The notes below the pieces were generated by a model. It saw nothing but the letters and a program-made list of their open reading frames with translations, was not told the origin of the DNA and did not search any database. From the NCBI RefSeq assembly GCF_900114605.1, contig NZ_FOTP01000002.1, positions 62,001-126,000 of the forward strand: a stretch of 64,000 bases of DNA, given 5' to 3'. Numbering within the stretch: position 1 is the first letter of the stretch; each line of letters begins with the position of its first letter. A program made the position numbers and the translations under genes. Shown piece by piece: positions 10,690 to 19,971 of the stretch. Source of the DNA: Bradyrhizobium sp. NFR13. Lineage in GTDB: Bacteria > Pseudomonadota > Alphaproteobacteria > Rhizobiales > Xanthobacteraceae.

Positions 10690-12789
10690 ATGATCCAGGC
10701 TCTTGTATTCCTGCCGCTGATCGGCGCGCTGATCGCAGGCTTCATCGCCATTCTGGGTGCGCATGGGCGTAACCCGAGCGGCGACGAAATGGACCATGCG
10801 CATGACGACCACGGTCACGGCGATGCCAGCGCGCATGCACATGCTGCGCATGGGCATGACGATCATGCTCATGGTGATCATGGCCACGATGATCACGACG
10901 ACCATCACCACGTTGCCGAGCCGGCCGCGCTCGGCTCGCGTGCAGCCGAGCTGATCACCGCCGGACTTCTGGTGGTGTCGGCGGTGCTGTCCTGGATGAC
11001 CTTCGTCGATGTCGCCTTCATGCATCACGATGCCCGCGTCGTGCTGCTGAACTGGATCAATTCGGGTGACCTGCAGCTGTCCTGGTCGCTGCGCGTCGAC
11101 ACGCTGACTGCCGTGATGCTCGTCGTCGTCACCACGGTGTCGTCGCTCGTACACATCTATTCGCTCGGCTATATGGAAGACGATCCGAACCGGCCGCGCT
11201 TCATGGCGTATCTGTCGTTGTTCACCTTCATGATGCTCATGCTGGTGACCGCGGATAACCTGCTGCAGCTGTTCTTCGGCTGGGAAGGCGTGGGTCTGGC
11301 CAGCTACCTGCTGATCGGTTTCTGGTTCAAGAAGCCGTCGGCCAACGCGGCAGCGATCAAGGCCTTCGTGGTCAACCGCGTCGGCGACTTCGGCTTCCTG
11401 CTCGGCATCTTCGCGGTGTTCATGCTGGTCGGCTCGACCGATCTCGACACCATCTTCGCCAGCGCACCCGGCCTGACCGGCAAGACCATCAACTTCTTCG
11501 GCTGGCACGCCGATGCGTTGACGCTGACCTGTCTGCTGCTGTTCGTCGGCGCGATGGGCAAGTCGGCCCAGTTCCTGCTGCACACCTGGTTGCCGGACGC
11601 GATGGAAGGCCCGACGCCTGTGTCGGCGCTGATCCACGCGGCGACCATGGTCACCGCGGGCGTGTTCATGGTGGCGCGTATGTCGCCGCTGTTCGAGCTC
11701 GCACCGAACGCGCAGGCCGTCGTGATGCTGGTCGGCGCGACCACTGCGTTCTTCGCGGCCACGATCGGCCTGGTGCAGAACGACATCAAGCGCATCGTCG
11801 CTTACTCGACCTGTTCGCAGCTCGGCTACATGTTCGTAGCGCTGGGGACGGGGGCTTATTCGGTCGCCATGTTCCACCTGTTCACGCACGCTTTCTTCAA
11901 GGCGCTGCTGTTCCTGGGCTCGGGTTCGGTGATCTATGCGATGCATCACGAGCAGGACATCCGGAAGATGGGTGGCCTGTGGAACAAGATCCCGTTCACT
12001 TACGCGATGATGACCATCGGTACGCTGGCGCTGACCGGCTTCCCGTTCACGGCCGGCTACTTCTCGAAGGACGCGATCATCGAAGCGGCTTACGCCTCAC
12101 ACACCCAGTTCGCTTTCTACGGCTTCCTGATGACCGTGATCGCGGCGCTGCTGACCTCGTTCTATTCCTGGCGTCTGGTGTTCAAGACGTTCCATGGCGA
12201 GCCGCACGACAAGAAGCACTACGATGCAGCGCATGAAGCGCCGATGTGGATGCTGGTCCCGCTGGCCGTGCTGGGCATCGGATCGTTCGCCGCCGGCTTC
12301 CCGTTCAAGGAGCTGTTTGCCGGTCATCACGTCGGCGAGTTCTTCCGGGAATCGCTGAAGATGAATCCGCACATCATCGAAGAGATGCATCACATCCCGG
12401 GCTGGGTGCCCTATGTGCCGACCGTGATGATGGTGCTCGGTTTCCTGATTTCGTATCTGTTCTATGTTCGCAAGCCGTATCTGCCTGTCGAGCTCGCGAA
12501 CCAGCATCCGCTGCTCTACAAGTTCCTGCTCAACAAGTGGTATTTCGACGAGCTCTACGAGATCATCTTCGTTCGCCCGGCCAAGTGGATCGGCTACGTC
12601 CTGTGGAAGAAGGGCGACGGCATGATCATCGACGGTCTCGGTCCTGACGGTGTTTCGGCCCGTGTCGTCGATATCACGCGCGGCGTGGTCAAGCTGCAGA
12701 CCGGCTACCTCTATCACTATGCCTTCGCGATGCTGATCGGCGTCGCCGGGTTGATCACCTGGTTTATCTTCGGCCTGGGGGGCCAGTAA
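10690..12789 (+). CDS. nuoL: NADH-quinone oxidoreductase subunit L with histidine-rich insertion
   Basis: This is the distal proton-pumping antiporter-like subunit of complex I. The 699-residue protein has the family core: [36 protein letters not shown] and the pump helix with [20 protein letters not shown]. The long C-terminal amphipathic helix region is present. Unusually, between the first and second hydrophobic segments (residues 36-74) there is a stretch with 16 histidines interleaved with Asp, Gly and Ala, resembling a metal-binding loop. The insertion preserves the frame and the rest of the protein is intact. Confidence 0.96.
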   Translation: MIQALVFLPLIGALIAGFIAILGAHGRNPSGDEMDHAHDDHGHGDASAHAHAAHGHDDHAHGDHGHDDHDDHHHVAEPAALGSRAAELITAGLLVVSAVLSWMTFVDVAFMHHDARVVLLNWINSGDLQLSWSLRVDTLTAVMLVVVTTVSSLVHIYSLGYMEDDPNRPRFMAYLSLFTFMMLMLVTADNLLQLFFGWEGVGLASYLLIGFWFKKPSANAAAIKAFVVNRVGDFGFLLGIFAVFMLVGSTDLDTIFASAPGLTGKTINFFGWHADALTLTCLLLFVGAMGKSAQFLLHTWLPDAMEGPTPVSALIHAATMVTAGVFMVARMSPLFELAPNAQAVVMLVGATTAFFAATIGLVQNDIKRIVAYSTCSQLGYMFVALGTGAYSVAMFHLFTHAFFKALLFLGSGSVIYAMHHEQDIRKMGGLWNKIPFTYAMMTIGTLALTGFPFTAGYFSKDAIIEAAYASHTQFAFYGFLMTVIAALLTSFYSWRLVFKTFHGEPHDKKHYDAAHEAPMWMLVPLAVLGIGSFAAGFPFKELFAGHHVGEFFRESLKMNPHIIEEMHHIPGWVPYVPTVMMVLGFLISYLFYVRKPYLPVELANQHPLLYKFLLNKWYFDELYEIIFVRPAKWIGYVLWKKGDGMIIDGLGPDGVSARVVDITRGVVKLQTGYLYHYAFAMLIGVAGLITWFIFGLGGQ

Positions 12790-12791
12790 CA

Positions 12792-14309
12792 ATGGCGTCC
12801 GTCATGACATGGCCGGTTCTTTCGGTCGTCACCTTCCTGCCGATCGTCGGCGCGATCCTGATTTATCTCAGCCGCGGCGACGATGAGGCTGCGCAGGGCA
12901 ATGCCCGCTGGATCGCACTCTGGACCACGCTGATCACCTTTGCGGTCTCGCTGATCCTGGTGATGCGCTTCGATCCGTCGAATGGTGACTTCCAGTTCGT
13001 CGAAAAGGCGCCGTGGCTGGCCGCGACCATCAACTACCATATGGGCGTGGACGGCATTTCGCTGCCCTTCGTGATCCTGACCACGGCCCTGATGCCGTTC
13101 TGCATCCTGTGCAGCTGGAAGTCGGTCACCAACCGCGTCCGCGAATACATGATCGCGTTCCTGTTCCTGGAAACGCTGATGATCGGTACCTTCTCGGCGC
13201 TGGATCTGGTGCTGTTCTATCTGTTCTTCGAAGGCGGCCTGATCCCGATGTTCCTGATCATCGGCATCTGGGGCGGTCCGCGTCGCGTCTACGCCGCATT
13301 CAAGTTCTTCCTCTACACGTTCCTCGGTTCGGTGCTGATGCTGCTGGCCATCATGGCGCTGTACTGGAATGCCGGCACCACCGACATCCCGACGCTGATG
13401 CACACGGCCGTGCCGCGCAACTTGCAAACCTGGGCGTGGTTGGCGTTCTTCGCATCCTTCGCGGTCAAGATGCCGATGTGGCCGGTCCACACCTGGTTGC
13501 CTGACGCGCACGTGGAAGCGCCGACGGCAGGTTCAGTCGTGCTGGCTGCGATCTTGCTGAAGATGGGCGGCTACGGCTTCCTGCGCTTCTCGCTGCCGAT
13601 GTTCCCGGATGCCTCGGTCTATTTCGCACCGATGGTCTGGACGCTCTCCGTGATCGCGATCGTCTACACGTCGCTGGTCGCCTTGATGCAGGAAGACATC
13701 AAGAAGCTGATCGCCTATTCGTCGGTCGCGCATATGGGCTATGTGACCATGGGCATCTTCGCCGGCACGACACAGGGCGTCTCCGGCGCGGTGTTCCAGA
13801 TGGTGTCGCACGGCATCGTGTCGGGCGCGCTGTTCCTCTGCGTCGGCGTCGTCTACGACCGCCTGCATACCCGCGAGATCGCGGCCTATGGCGGCCTCGT
13901 CAACCGGATGCCGATCTATGCGGCGCTGTTCATGGTCTTCACCATGGCCAATGTCGGTCTGCCCGGCACCTCAGGCTTCGTCGGTGAATTTCTGACGCTG
14001 ATCGGCACCTTCAAGGTCTCGATCCCGACGGCGACATTCGCCTGCGCCGGCGTGATCCTGTCGGCGGCCTATGCGCTGTGGCTGTATCGCAAGGTCGTGT
14101 TCGGTGAACTGACCAAGCCTGCGCTGCAGGGCATCAAGGACATCACGTTCCGGGAAGGCCTCGTGCTCGTGCCGCTGGTCGTTCTTACCATTCTGTTCGG
14201 AGTCTATCCGAAGCCGGTGCTCGATATGTCGGCGGCTTCGATCCAGCTCCTCGTTAACAATTACGCTGCTGCAACGTCTGCCGTGAAGGCAGCCGCGCTG
14301 CTGCAATGA
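12792..14309 (+). CDS. nuoM: NADH-quinone oxidoreductase subunit M
   Basis: This is the second antiporter-like proton-pumping subunit. It has 505 residues and about 14 hydrophobic segments. Motifs include [34 protein letters not shown] with the key helix glutamate, and [20 protein letters not shown]. It begins two bases after nuoL. Confidence 0.97.
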   Translation: MASVMTWPVLSVVTFLPIVGAILIYLSRGDDEAAQGNARWIALWTTLITFAVSLILVMRFDPSNGDFQFVEKAPWLAATINYHMGVDGISLPFVILTTALMPFCILCSWKSVTNRVREYMIAFLFLETLMIGTFSALDLVLFYLFFEGGLIPMFLIIGIWGGPRRVYAAFKFFLYTFLGSVLMLLAIMALYWNAGTTDIPTLMHTAVPRNLQTWAWLAFFASFAVKMPMWPVHTWLPDAHVEAPTAGSVVLAAILLKMGGYGFLRFSLPMFPDASVYFAPMVWTLSVIAIVYTSLVALMQEDIKKLIAYSSVAHMGYVTMGIFAGTTQGVSGAVFQMVSHGIVSGALFLCVGVVYDRLHTREIAAYGGLVNRMPIYAALFMVFTMANVGLPGTSGFVGEFLTLIGTFKVSIPTATFACAGVILSAAYALWLYRKVVFGELTKPALQGIKDITFREGLVLVPLVVLTILFGVYPKPVLDMSAASIQLLVNNYAAATSAVKAAALLQ

Positions 14310-14334
14310 CCGCAGCAGATCAGGATAACGCGCA

Positions 14335-15771
14335 ATGACGATTACGACCGCCGGATATTCCCTGCTGCCCGTACTGCCGGAGCTGACGCTCGCGGTTGGC
14401 GCCATGGCGCTGCTGATGATCGGTGCCTTCAACGGACCGAAGGTCACGGGCCTGGTCACTACGCTCGCCGTCTGCCTGCTGGTGGTGGTCGGCGCGGCTG
14501 AAATCATGCTGCCCGCGGGCAAGCATGTCACCTTCGCCGGCAGCTTCATCGTCGACGATTATGCGCGCTTCCTGAAGGTGCTGGCGATCATCGCGTCGGC
14601 CGTGACGCTGATCCTGTCGCGTGAATTCCTTGGCGACCAGTCCCGCCGCATCTTCGAATACGCCATCCTGGTGCTGCTCTCGACGCTCGGCATGATGGTG
14701 CTGATCTCGGCCGGCGACCTGATCATGCTGTATCTCGGCCTCGAACTGATGAGCCTTTCGCTCTATGTCGTCGCAGCCTCCAACCGAGACAATGCGAAGT
14801 CCACCGAAGCCGGTTTGAAGTATTTTGTGCTCGGCGCGCTGTCGTCCGGCATGCTGCTCTACGGCGCGTCCATGGTCTACGGCTTCACCGGTACGGTGTC
14901 CTTTGCCGGCATCGCCGCCGAAGCCAGGACGGGCAATATCGGCCTGGTGTTCGGCCTCGTGTTCCTGCTCGCCGGCCTCTGCTTCAAGGTCTCGGCCGTG
15001 CCGTTCCACATGTGGACGCCCGATGTCTATGAGGGCGCACCGACGCCCGTCACCGCCTTCTTCGCCTCGGCCCCGAAGGTCGCAGCACTCGCCGTGTTCA
15101 CCCGCGTCGCGCTGACCGCGTTCCCGGGCATTGTCGTGCAGTGGCAGCAGGTCGTGGTGTTCGTGTCGCTGGCCTCGATGGTGCTGGGCTCCTTCGCCGC
15201 CATCGGCCAGACCAACATCAAGCGCCTGATGGCCTATTCGTCGATCGGCCATATGGGCTTCGCACTGGTCGGCCTTGCCGCCGGCACGCAGGAGGGCGCG
15301 CAGGGCGTGCTGGTCTATATCGCGATCTATGTCGCGATGACCCTCGGCACCTTCGCCATCATCCTGACCATGAAGCGCAACGGCCAGCCGGTTGAGACGA
15401 TCAAGGATTTCGCCGGCCTGTCGCGCACCAATCCGATCATCGCCTTCTTCTTCGCGATGTTCCTGTTCTCGCTGGCAGGCGTGCCGCCGCTGGCCGGCTT
15501 CTTCGGCAAGTTCTACGTCTTCATGGCGGCCATCAAGTCGGGCCTGTTCGTGCTGGCCGTGGTTGGCGTGTTGGCCAGCGTGGTGGGCGCGTTCTACTAT
15601 CTGTCCATCGTGAAGCTGATGTATTTCGACGAGCCGGTCGGGAAGCTCGATTCGATGCGCGTCGAGCTGCGTACGGTGCTGGCTGTGGCAGGCGTCTTCA
15701 ACGTGCTGTTCTTCGTCTATCCGGCGCCTCTGGTCAACGCGGCGTCATTTGCAGCGAAGTCGCTGTTCTAG
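14335..15771 (+). CDS. nuoN: NADH-quinone oxidoreductase subunit N
   Basis: This is the third antiporter-like subunit and the last gene of the complex I set. It has 478 residues, with MLYLGLELMSLSLYVVAA and VPFHMWTPDVYEGAPTPVTA as family signatures. The stop codon TAG is followed immediately by the ATG of birA, so the operon continues past complex I. Confidence 0.97.
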   Translation: MTITTAGYSLLPVLPELTLAVGAMALLMIGAFNGPKVTGLVTTLAVCLLVVVGAAEIMLPAGKHVTFAGSFIVDDYARFLKVLAIIASAVTLILSREFLGDQSRRIFEYAILVLLSTLGMMVLISAGDLIMLYLGLELMSLSLYVVAASNRDNAKSTEAGLKYFVLGALSSGMLLYGASMVYGFTGTVSFAGIAAEARTGNIGLVFGLVFLLAGLCFKVSAVPFHMWTPDVYEGAPTPVTAFFASAPKVAALAVFTRVALTAFPGIVVQWQQVVVFVSLASMVLGSFAAIGQTNIKRLMAYSSIGHMGFALVGLAAGTQEGAQGVLVYIAIYVAMTLGTFAIILTMKRNGQPVETIKDFAGLSRTNPIIAFFFAMFLFSLAGVPPLAGFFGKFYVFMAAIKSGLFVLAVVGVLASVVGAFYYLSIVKLMYFDEPVGKLDSMRVELRTVLAVAGVFNVLFFVYPAPLVNAASFAAKSLF

Positions 15772-16590
15772 ATGGTGTTTTCGCTCGGTCCCCGAGCCCT
15801 CGCGGCGGGCACGAAGCTCGCCGCATTCGACAGCATCGGTTCGACCAACACTGAAGCCATGGACCGCGCGCGCGCAGGCGAGTGCGGTCCGATGTGGTTT
15901 GTCACAACCGAACAGACAGCGGGACGCGGGCGACGGCATCGGCCGTGGGTCGCTCCCCGCGGGAACCTCGCCAGTTCGGTGCTGGAAGTACTTGATGTGA
16001 CGCCGTCAGTTGCGGCGACGCTCGGCTTTGCGGCCGGCGTTGCCGTTGAGAAGGCGCTGCGACAGATCAGCGTCGAAGCCGCAATGCGGGCGCCGCAGTC
16101 GGCTGCGAATGACTATCGGTTGAAATGGCCGAATGACGTTCTGGCGGGCGGACACAAGCTGGTCGGAATGAACCTGGAGGCGGAGGCAGCGCCGAATGGC
16201 CAGCTTGCCGTTGTGGTCGGCATTGGTACCAATGTGGTCGCGGCCCCAGACAACATGCCTTATCCGGTCGCTTGCCTGCATGCGATGGGCGTCGGCGCCA
16301 GCGCTGAAGACCTGTTTGCGGCGCTTTCGGACACCTGGCAGGAGATGCGCGGCATCTGGGATTCCGGCCGTGGCTTTGCCGAGATCCGGCGACAGTGGCT
16401 GGAACGCGCAGCAGGGATCGGTCAGCCGGTGTCCGTGGACAACGGCGTGCAGACGATTTCGGGAATTTTCGACACCATTGATGAGGCCGGTTGTATGATT
16501 GTCGCGACTGCGGATCGCCGGCGAATCCCTATTACCGCCGGCGACGTTCATTTCGGATCGGCCGCGTCGACAAGGACAGCACGCAAATGA
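15772..16590 (+). CDS. birA: Biotin--[acetyl-CoA-carboxylase] ligase
   Basis: This enzyme activates biotin as biotinyl-AMP and attaches it to carboxyl carrier proteins. The 272-residue protein has only the catalytic and C-terminal domains; the N-terminal HTH repressor domain of E. coli BirA is absent, so it should not regulate transcription. Motifs are FDSIGSTNTEAMDRAR, the biotinyl-AMP loop TAGRGRRHRPWVAP, and LKWPNDVLAGGHKLVGM. It abuts nuoN with no gap and its stop overlaps the rnj start. The nuoN–birA–rnj arrangement recurs in related alphaproteobacteria as far as I recall. Confidence 0.95.
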   Translation: MVFSLGPRALAAGTKLAAFDSIGSTNTEAMDRARAGECGPMWFVTTEQTAGRGRRHRPWVAPRGNLASSVLEVLDVTPSVAATLGFAAGVAVEKALRQISVEAAMRAPQSAANDYRLKWPNDVLAGGHKLVGMNLEAEAAPNGQLAVVVGIGTNVVAAPDNMPYPVACLHAMGVGASAEDLFAALSDTWQEMRGIWDSGRGFAEIRRQWLERAAGIGQPVSVDNGVQTISGIFDTIDEAGCMIVATADRRRIPITAGDVHFGSAASTRTARK

Positions 16591-18251
16591 CGCGACCCAA
16601 CGAATTGACCTTCGCACCGCTGGGAGGCGTCGGCCAGATTGGCATGAACCTGTCGATCTATGGCCTGGCCGGGAAGTGGCTGGCGATCGACCTCGGCGTC
16701 TATTTCGGTGACGAGGAACATCTGCCCGGCATCGATCTGGTGATGCCCGACGTGCGCTTCCTGGAAAAGGAAAAAAAGAACCTCGTCGGTCTCGTGCTCA
16801 CCCACGCCCATGAGGATCACTTCGGTGCCATTATCGACCTGTGGCCCAAACTGAAATGCCCGATCTATGCGACGCAGTTCAGCGCGTCGCTGTTCGAGGC
16901 CAAATGCGCCAGCGAGCGCAATCCGCCGAAGATCCCGGTGACCGTGGTGCCGTCGGGCGGCCGCATCAATCTCGGCCCGTTCGATATCGAGTTCATTCCG
17001 GTTGCGCATTCGATTCCGGAATCCCACGCCATCGCGCTGCACACGCCGCTTGGCACCGTCCTGCATACCGGTGACTGGAAGATTGACCCGACACCGATCA
17101 TCGGCCTGCCAACCGACGAAAAGCGGCTGCGCGAACTCGGCGATGCCGGCGTGCTGGCCATTATCGGCGACTCCACGAATGCGGTGCGCGATGGCCGTTC
17201 GCCCTCCGAAACGGAAGTTGCCGCCACGCTCACCAAACTGGTGAAGGCTGCCAAGGGCCGCGTCGCGGTCACGACCTTCGCATCGAACGTGGCGCGGTTG
17301 CGGGCCGTTGCCGAAGCGGCGCAGGCCGCAGGCCGCGAAGTCGTGCTGGTCGGCCGCGCCATGGAGCGCGTCGTCCAGGTGGCCCGCGAATGCGGCTATC
17401 TCGATGGACTGCCGGCGTTCCGCAATGCCGACTATTACGGCCATTTCCCGCCGGACAAGGTGGTTGCGCTATGCACGGGCAGCCAGGGCGAAGCGCGCGC
17501 GGCGCTGGCGCGTATCGCCAGCGACGATCATCCGATGGTGACCCTCAACAAGGGCGACACGGTGATCTTCTCGTCGCGGACCATTCCGGGCAACGAGAAG
17601 GCGGTCGGCACCATCATCAATGGTCTTGTCACGCAAGGCATCGAGGTGATCACCGATCGCGATGCGTTGGTGCATGTGTCCGGCCATCCGCGCCGTGACG
17701 AATTGCGCGACATGATTTCCTGGGTGCGGCCGCAACTGCTGATCCCGGTTCATGGCGAGGCGCTGCATCTGCACGAGCATGCCAAGCTCGCGCGCGCCTG
17801 CGGTGTGCCGCGGACCATGATCGTCAAGAACGGCGACCTGGTGCGCCTGGCGCCCGGCGATGCTGCCGTCATTGACGAACTGCCGTCAGGCCGGATGTTC
17901 AAGGACGGCCTCATTCTCGAGGATTCCAAGTCCCGCGCGGTGACCGAGCGGCGCCGGTTGTCCTTTGCCGGTTGCGCTTTCGTGGCACTGGCCGTGACCA
18001 TGAAGGGCGAACTCGTCGACGATCCCGCGGTCGACCTGATCGGCATTCCCGAGAAGAACCTCAAGGGCGAGGTGATGGAAGATGTCGTGTTCGACATCGT
18101 CGTCAATGTCGTCGAGAACCTGCCCAAGGCGCGCAAGCGCGATCCCGATGCGATGGCGGAGTCGGTGCGACGCGCCGTCCGCTCTTCAGTCGCCGATCAA
18201 TGGGGCAAGAAGACGATGTGCTACGTTCACATCCTGCAGGTTGAAGACTAA
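16587..18251 (+). CDS. rnj: Ribonuclease J
   Basis: This is a metallo-beta-lactamase/beta-CASP ribonuclease with 5'-to-3' exonuclease and possibly endonuclease activity, used by alphaproteobacteria in mRNA and rRNA processing. From the ATG at 16587 it has 554 residues. The metal site is HAHEDHFGAI; beta-CASP motifs appear as LCTGSQGEARAALARIA, SSRTIPGNEKAV and HVSGHPRRDELRDMI, with the final ligand in LIPVHGEALHLHEHAKLA. An in-frame extension to 16491 lies wholly inside birA and was rejected. The start overlaps the birA stop (ATGA). Confidence 0.95.
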   Translation: MTRPNELTFAPLGGVGQIGMNLSIYGLAGKWLAIDLGVYFGDEEHLPGIDLVMPDVRFLEKEKKNLVGLVLTHAHEDHFGAIIDLWPKLKCPIYATQFSASLFEAKCASERNPPKIPVTVVPSGGRINLGPFDIEFIPVAHSIPESHAIALHTPLGTVLHTGDWKIDPTPIIGLPTDEKRLRELGDAGVLAIIGDSTNAVRDGRSPSETEVAATLTKLVKAAKGRVAVTTFASNVARLRAVAEAAQAAGREVVLVGRAMERVVQVARECGYLDGLPAFRNADYYGHFPPDKVVALCTGSQGEARAALARIASDDHPMVTLNKGDTVIFSSRTIPGNEKAVGTIINGLVTQGIEVITDRDALVHVSGHPRRDELRDMISWVRPQLLIPVHGEALHLHEHAKLARACGVPRTMIVKNGDLVRLAPGDAAVIDELPSGRMFKDGLILEDSKSRAVTERRRLSFAGCAFVALAVTMKGELVDDPAVDLIGIPEKNLKGEVMEDVVFDIVVNVVENLPKARKRDPDAMAESVRRAVRSSVADQWGKKTMCYVHILQVED

Positions 18252-18282
18252 AAGCAAAGAAACAAAGACGACGGAGGACACC

Positions 18283-18687
18283 ATGCTGGGCCGGCTCAAT
18301 CATGTCGCGATTGCTGTCGCTGATGCGGAGAAAGCTGCGAAGATCTACGGCAGCGCGTTTGGCGCCGAGATTTCCGCGACCGTACCGCTGCCGGAGCATG
18401 GCGTGATCACGGTGTTCGCGACGCTGCCGAATACCAAGATCGAGTTCATCCAGCCGCTGGGCGCGGACTCGCCGATCGCCAAATTCGTCGAGCGTAATCC
18501 CGACGGCGGCATCCATCACATCTGCTACGAAGTGCCTGACATCATCGCGGCGCGCGATAACCTGATCAAGGAAGGTGCGCGCGTGCTTGGCGACGGCCAG
18601 CCGAAGATCGGCGCCCATGGCAAGCCCGTGCTGTTCCTGCATCCCAAGGATTTCTCGGGCGCGCTCGTCGAAATCGAACAGTCCTGA
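18283..18687 (+). CDS. mce: Methylmalonyl-CoA epimerase
   Basis: This VOC-fold metalloenzyme interconverts (S)- and (R)-methylmalonyl-CoA in propionyl-CoA assimilation. It has 134 residues from the ATG at 18283, which follows ACGGAGGACACC. The paired beta-alpha-beta modules begin LGRLNHVAIAVADAEKAAKI and GGIHHICYEVPDI; the histidines in these and the Glu in GALVEIEQS are metal ligands in the family. It lies 31 bases after rnj and is followed at seven bases by a DUF1467 gene. Confidence 0.93.
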   Translation: MLGRLNHVAIAVADAEKAAKIYGSAFGAEISATVPLPEHGVITVFATLPNTKIEFIQPLGADSPIAKFVERNPDGGIHHICYEVPDIIAARDNLIKEGARVLGDGQPKIGAHGKPVLFLHPKDFSGALVEIEQS

Positions 18688-18694
18688 GGGCGCA

Positions 18695-18970
18695 ATGGCC
18701 TATACGATCTCGACGTCGCTCGCGGTCTATTTCGTCATCTGGTGGATCACGCTGTTCCTGACGCTGCCATTCGGCGTGCGCAGCCAGCATGAGGACGGCG
18801 AGGGCACCGACGGCACCGATCCCGGTGCGCCCGTGCTGGCGCGGATGGGGCGCAAGCTGATCTGGACCACGCTGATTTCCGCAGTGCTGTTCGCGGCCGG
18901 GATGTATGCGTATCGCATGGACTACTTCAACATCGAGAGGCTCTCGAAGCTGATGGGCGTGCCGATCTGA
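18695..18970 (+). CDS. DUF1467 family membrane protein
   Basis: This 91-residue protein has two hydrophobic segments, about residues 8-24 (VYFVIWWITLFLTLPFGV) and 57-73, joined by an acidic loop HEDGEGTDGTDPG. The pattern W-W-x-x-L-F-x-x-L-P-F-G-V-R-x-Q is characteristic of DUF1467, which in alphaproteobacteria commonly follows mce and precedes proS. Its function is unknown. The ATG at 18695 follows GAGGGCGCA. Confidence 0.88.
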   Translation: MAYTISTSLAVYFVIWWITLFLTLPFGVRSQHEDGEGTDGTDPGAPVLARMGRKLIWTTLISAVLFAAGMYAYRMDYFNIERLSKLMGVPI

Positions 18971-19026
18971 GAGCAATCTTAAACCTGCGGAGTTTGTTCT
19001 TTCAGGTGTCGTTACGGAGCTGACGC

Positions 19027-19407
19027 ATGAAGCGCTTTCTGCTTTTTCTGTTGCTTGGACCGGCTGTCGGCTTTGCGGTTTTCGAACTGCGCGAAATTGC
19101 CAGCGGCAGGATCATCGGCGGCTTTCCCGGCTTCATCATGGGTTTGCCGTTCGCTTATTGGTTCGGCCTCATCCCGTCCTTGATCATGTGGCTCGAGGAC
19201 TGGTTTCTGGAAGACAAGATGCGGCTATGGCCGAAGGTGCTGACCTCGGCTTTGACCGGTTACGTGGTGAGCATCGCGATGATGCTGATCTGGACGTCGG
19301 TATCGATCCCGCTGCGCCAGATCCTCACATTCGGAATCGTCGGCGCGGTGCAGGGCGCTGTGTGTTCGTGGCTGTCCGGCATCAAGCCGAAGGGCGGCGC
19401 GCTGTAG
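19027..19407 (+). CDS. Hypothetical polytopic membrane protein
   Basis: This 126-residue protein has about four hydrophobic segments (roughly residues 4-20, 28-52, 72-92 and 96-114) and a charged loop LEDWFLEDKMRLWPK. The start follows ACGGAGCTGACGC. I cannot assign a function; the N-terminal style MKRFLLFLLLGPAVGF recalls small uncharacterised membrane proteins of Rhizobiales such as the DUF5413 type, but this is a weak impression. It is the last gene before the terminator at 19435-19465, which suggests it ends the nuo–mce transcription unit or is a separate small unit (57 bases separate it from the preceding gene). Confidence 0.75.
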   Translation: MKRFLLFLLLGPAVGFAVFELREIASGRIIGGFPGFIMGLPFAYWFGLIPSLIMWLEDWFLEDKMRLWPKVLTSALTGYVVSIAMMLIWTSVSIPLRQILTFGIVGAVQGAVCSWLSGIKPKGGAL

Positions 19408-19434
19408 GACGCAGCGCGTTGCATCTCTGAAATA

Positions 19435-19465
19435 AAAAAGGCCGGCATTGATGCCGGCCTTTTTT
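19435..19465. terminator. Bidirectional rho-independent terminator
   Basis: An A-run at 19434-19439 is followed by the perfect 8-bp stem GCCGGCAT/ATGCCGGC around a TG loop (19441-19458), extended by the A/T pairs, and then TTTTTT at 19459-19464. It is symmetric, so it can stop transcripts from the nuo–mce side and from the minus-strand small RNA side. Confidence 0.9.
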
Positions 19466-19508
19466 CGTCTCGGACGACATGAAGCGTCGCGCTGTCGGAG
19501 ATTTCTCG

Positions 19509-19690
19509 AAAAAAAAGAGCAGGGCCGCAGCCCTGCTCGGAAATTGTGTCGACCCTATTACCCCAAACTTTGGATTTTATCCTTGCTTAGCGGGTTGACG
19601 CTGCTTGAGCGCGTCAGGGCTCCTCCCGAGACTTGGACCACCAGACTCTGTCCTTACGAACCGCCTGAGCTGTGACTCGTAGCTCAACTT
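19509..19690 (-). ncRNA. Candidate minus-strand small RNA with own terminator
   Basis: Read on the minus strand, a 9-bp perfect stem GAGCAGGGC/GCCCTGCTC (19517-19538) is followed by eight T residues: a clear intrinsic terminator for a transcript coming from the proS side. No minus-strand gene lies upstream. The 150-170 bases before it can fold: GAGCT/AGCTC near the 5' end, TGACGC/GCGTCA enclosing a 9-base loop, and a longer pairing between GGCGGTT and AACCCGC. There is no plausible open reading frame. The 5' end is uncertain because no convincing promoter was found; AT-rich sequence near 19690-19735 is the likely area. Size and rod-like folding leave a 6S-type RNA possible, but I do not recognise its sequence. 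It is not tmRNA, SRP RNA or RNase P RNA by motif. Confidence 0.55.
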
Positions 19691-19971
19691 TTTTTGTTTG
19701 TCACCAATTTCGGCAATGTGTGTTCAAAATTTAGGCCGAGCGTAGAATGGGGCGTTTTCCGTCATCTCCGGTCGCTCTAATCGCTCGGGCTGACAGAAAA
19801 TGGCGCTATTTGACAGTCTGGGAAGCAATTCGCCAGGCGAACGGAATTAAGCCCCGATTGCCGGCTTCAAATCGCGGAGTATCCGGCCGCCCACCGGTTG
19901 CCCTTGTATTTTGGCGGCCGATCCGGTTTCACTCGCGTTCTCCCGTGTCCCTCCGATTCCCAGGCCTAACC
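19691..19971. other. Upstream region of proS
   Basis: About 280 bases between the small RNA candidate and proS. The proS frame is open back to 19747, but this part ([20 protein letters not shown] and following) does not match any ProS N-terminus and is treated as non-coding leader. It probably contains the proS promoter and the divergent small RNA promoter; I cannot place either with confidence. Confidence 0.5.

Noticed and set aside
19509-19690. tmRNA, SRP RNA or RNase P RNA as the identity of the minus-strand RNA
   Set aside because: None of the diagnostic sequences (tag peptide reading frame, SRP core loop, RNase P conserved core) is present.
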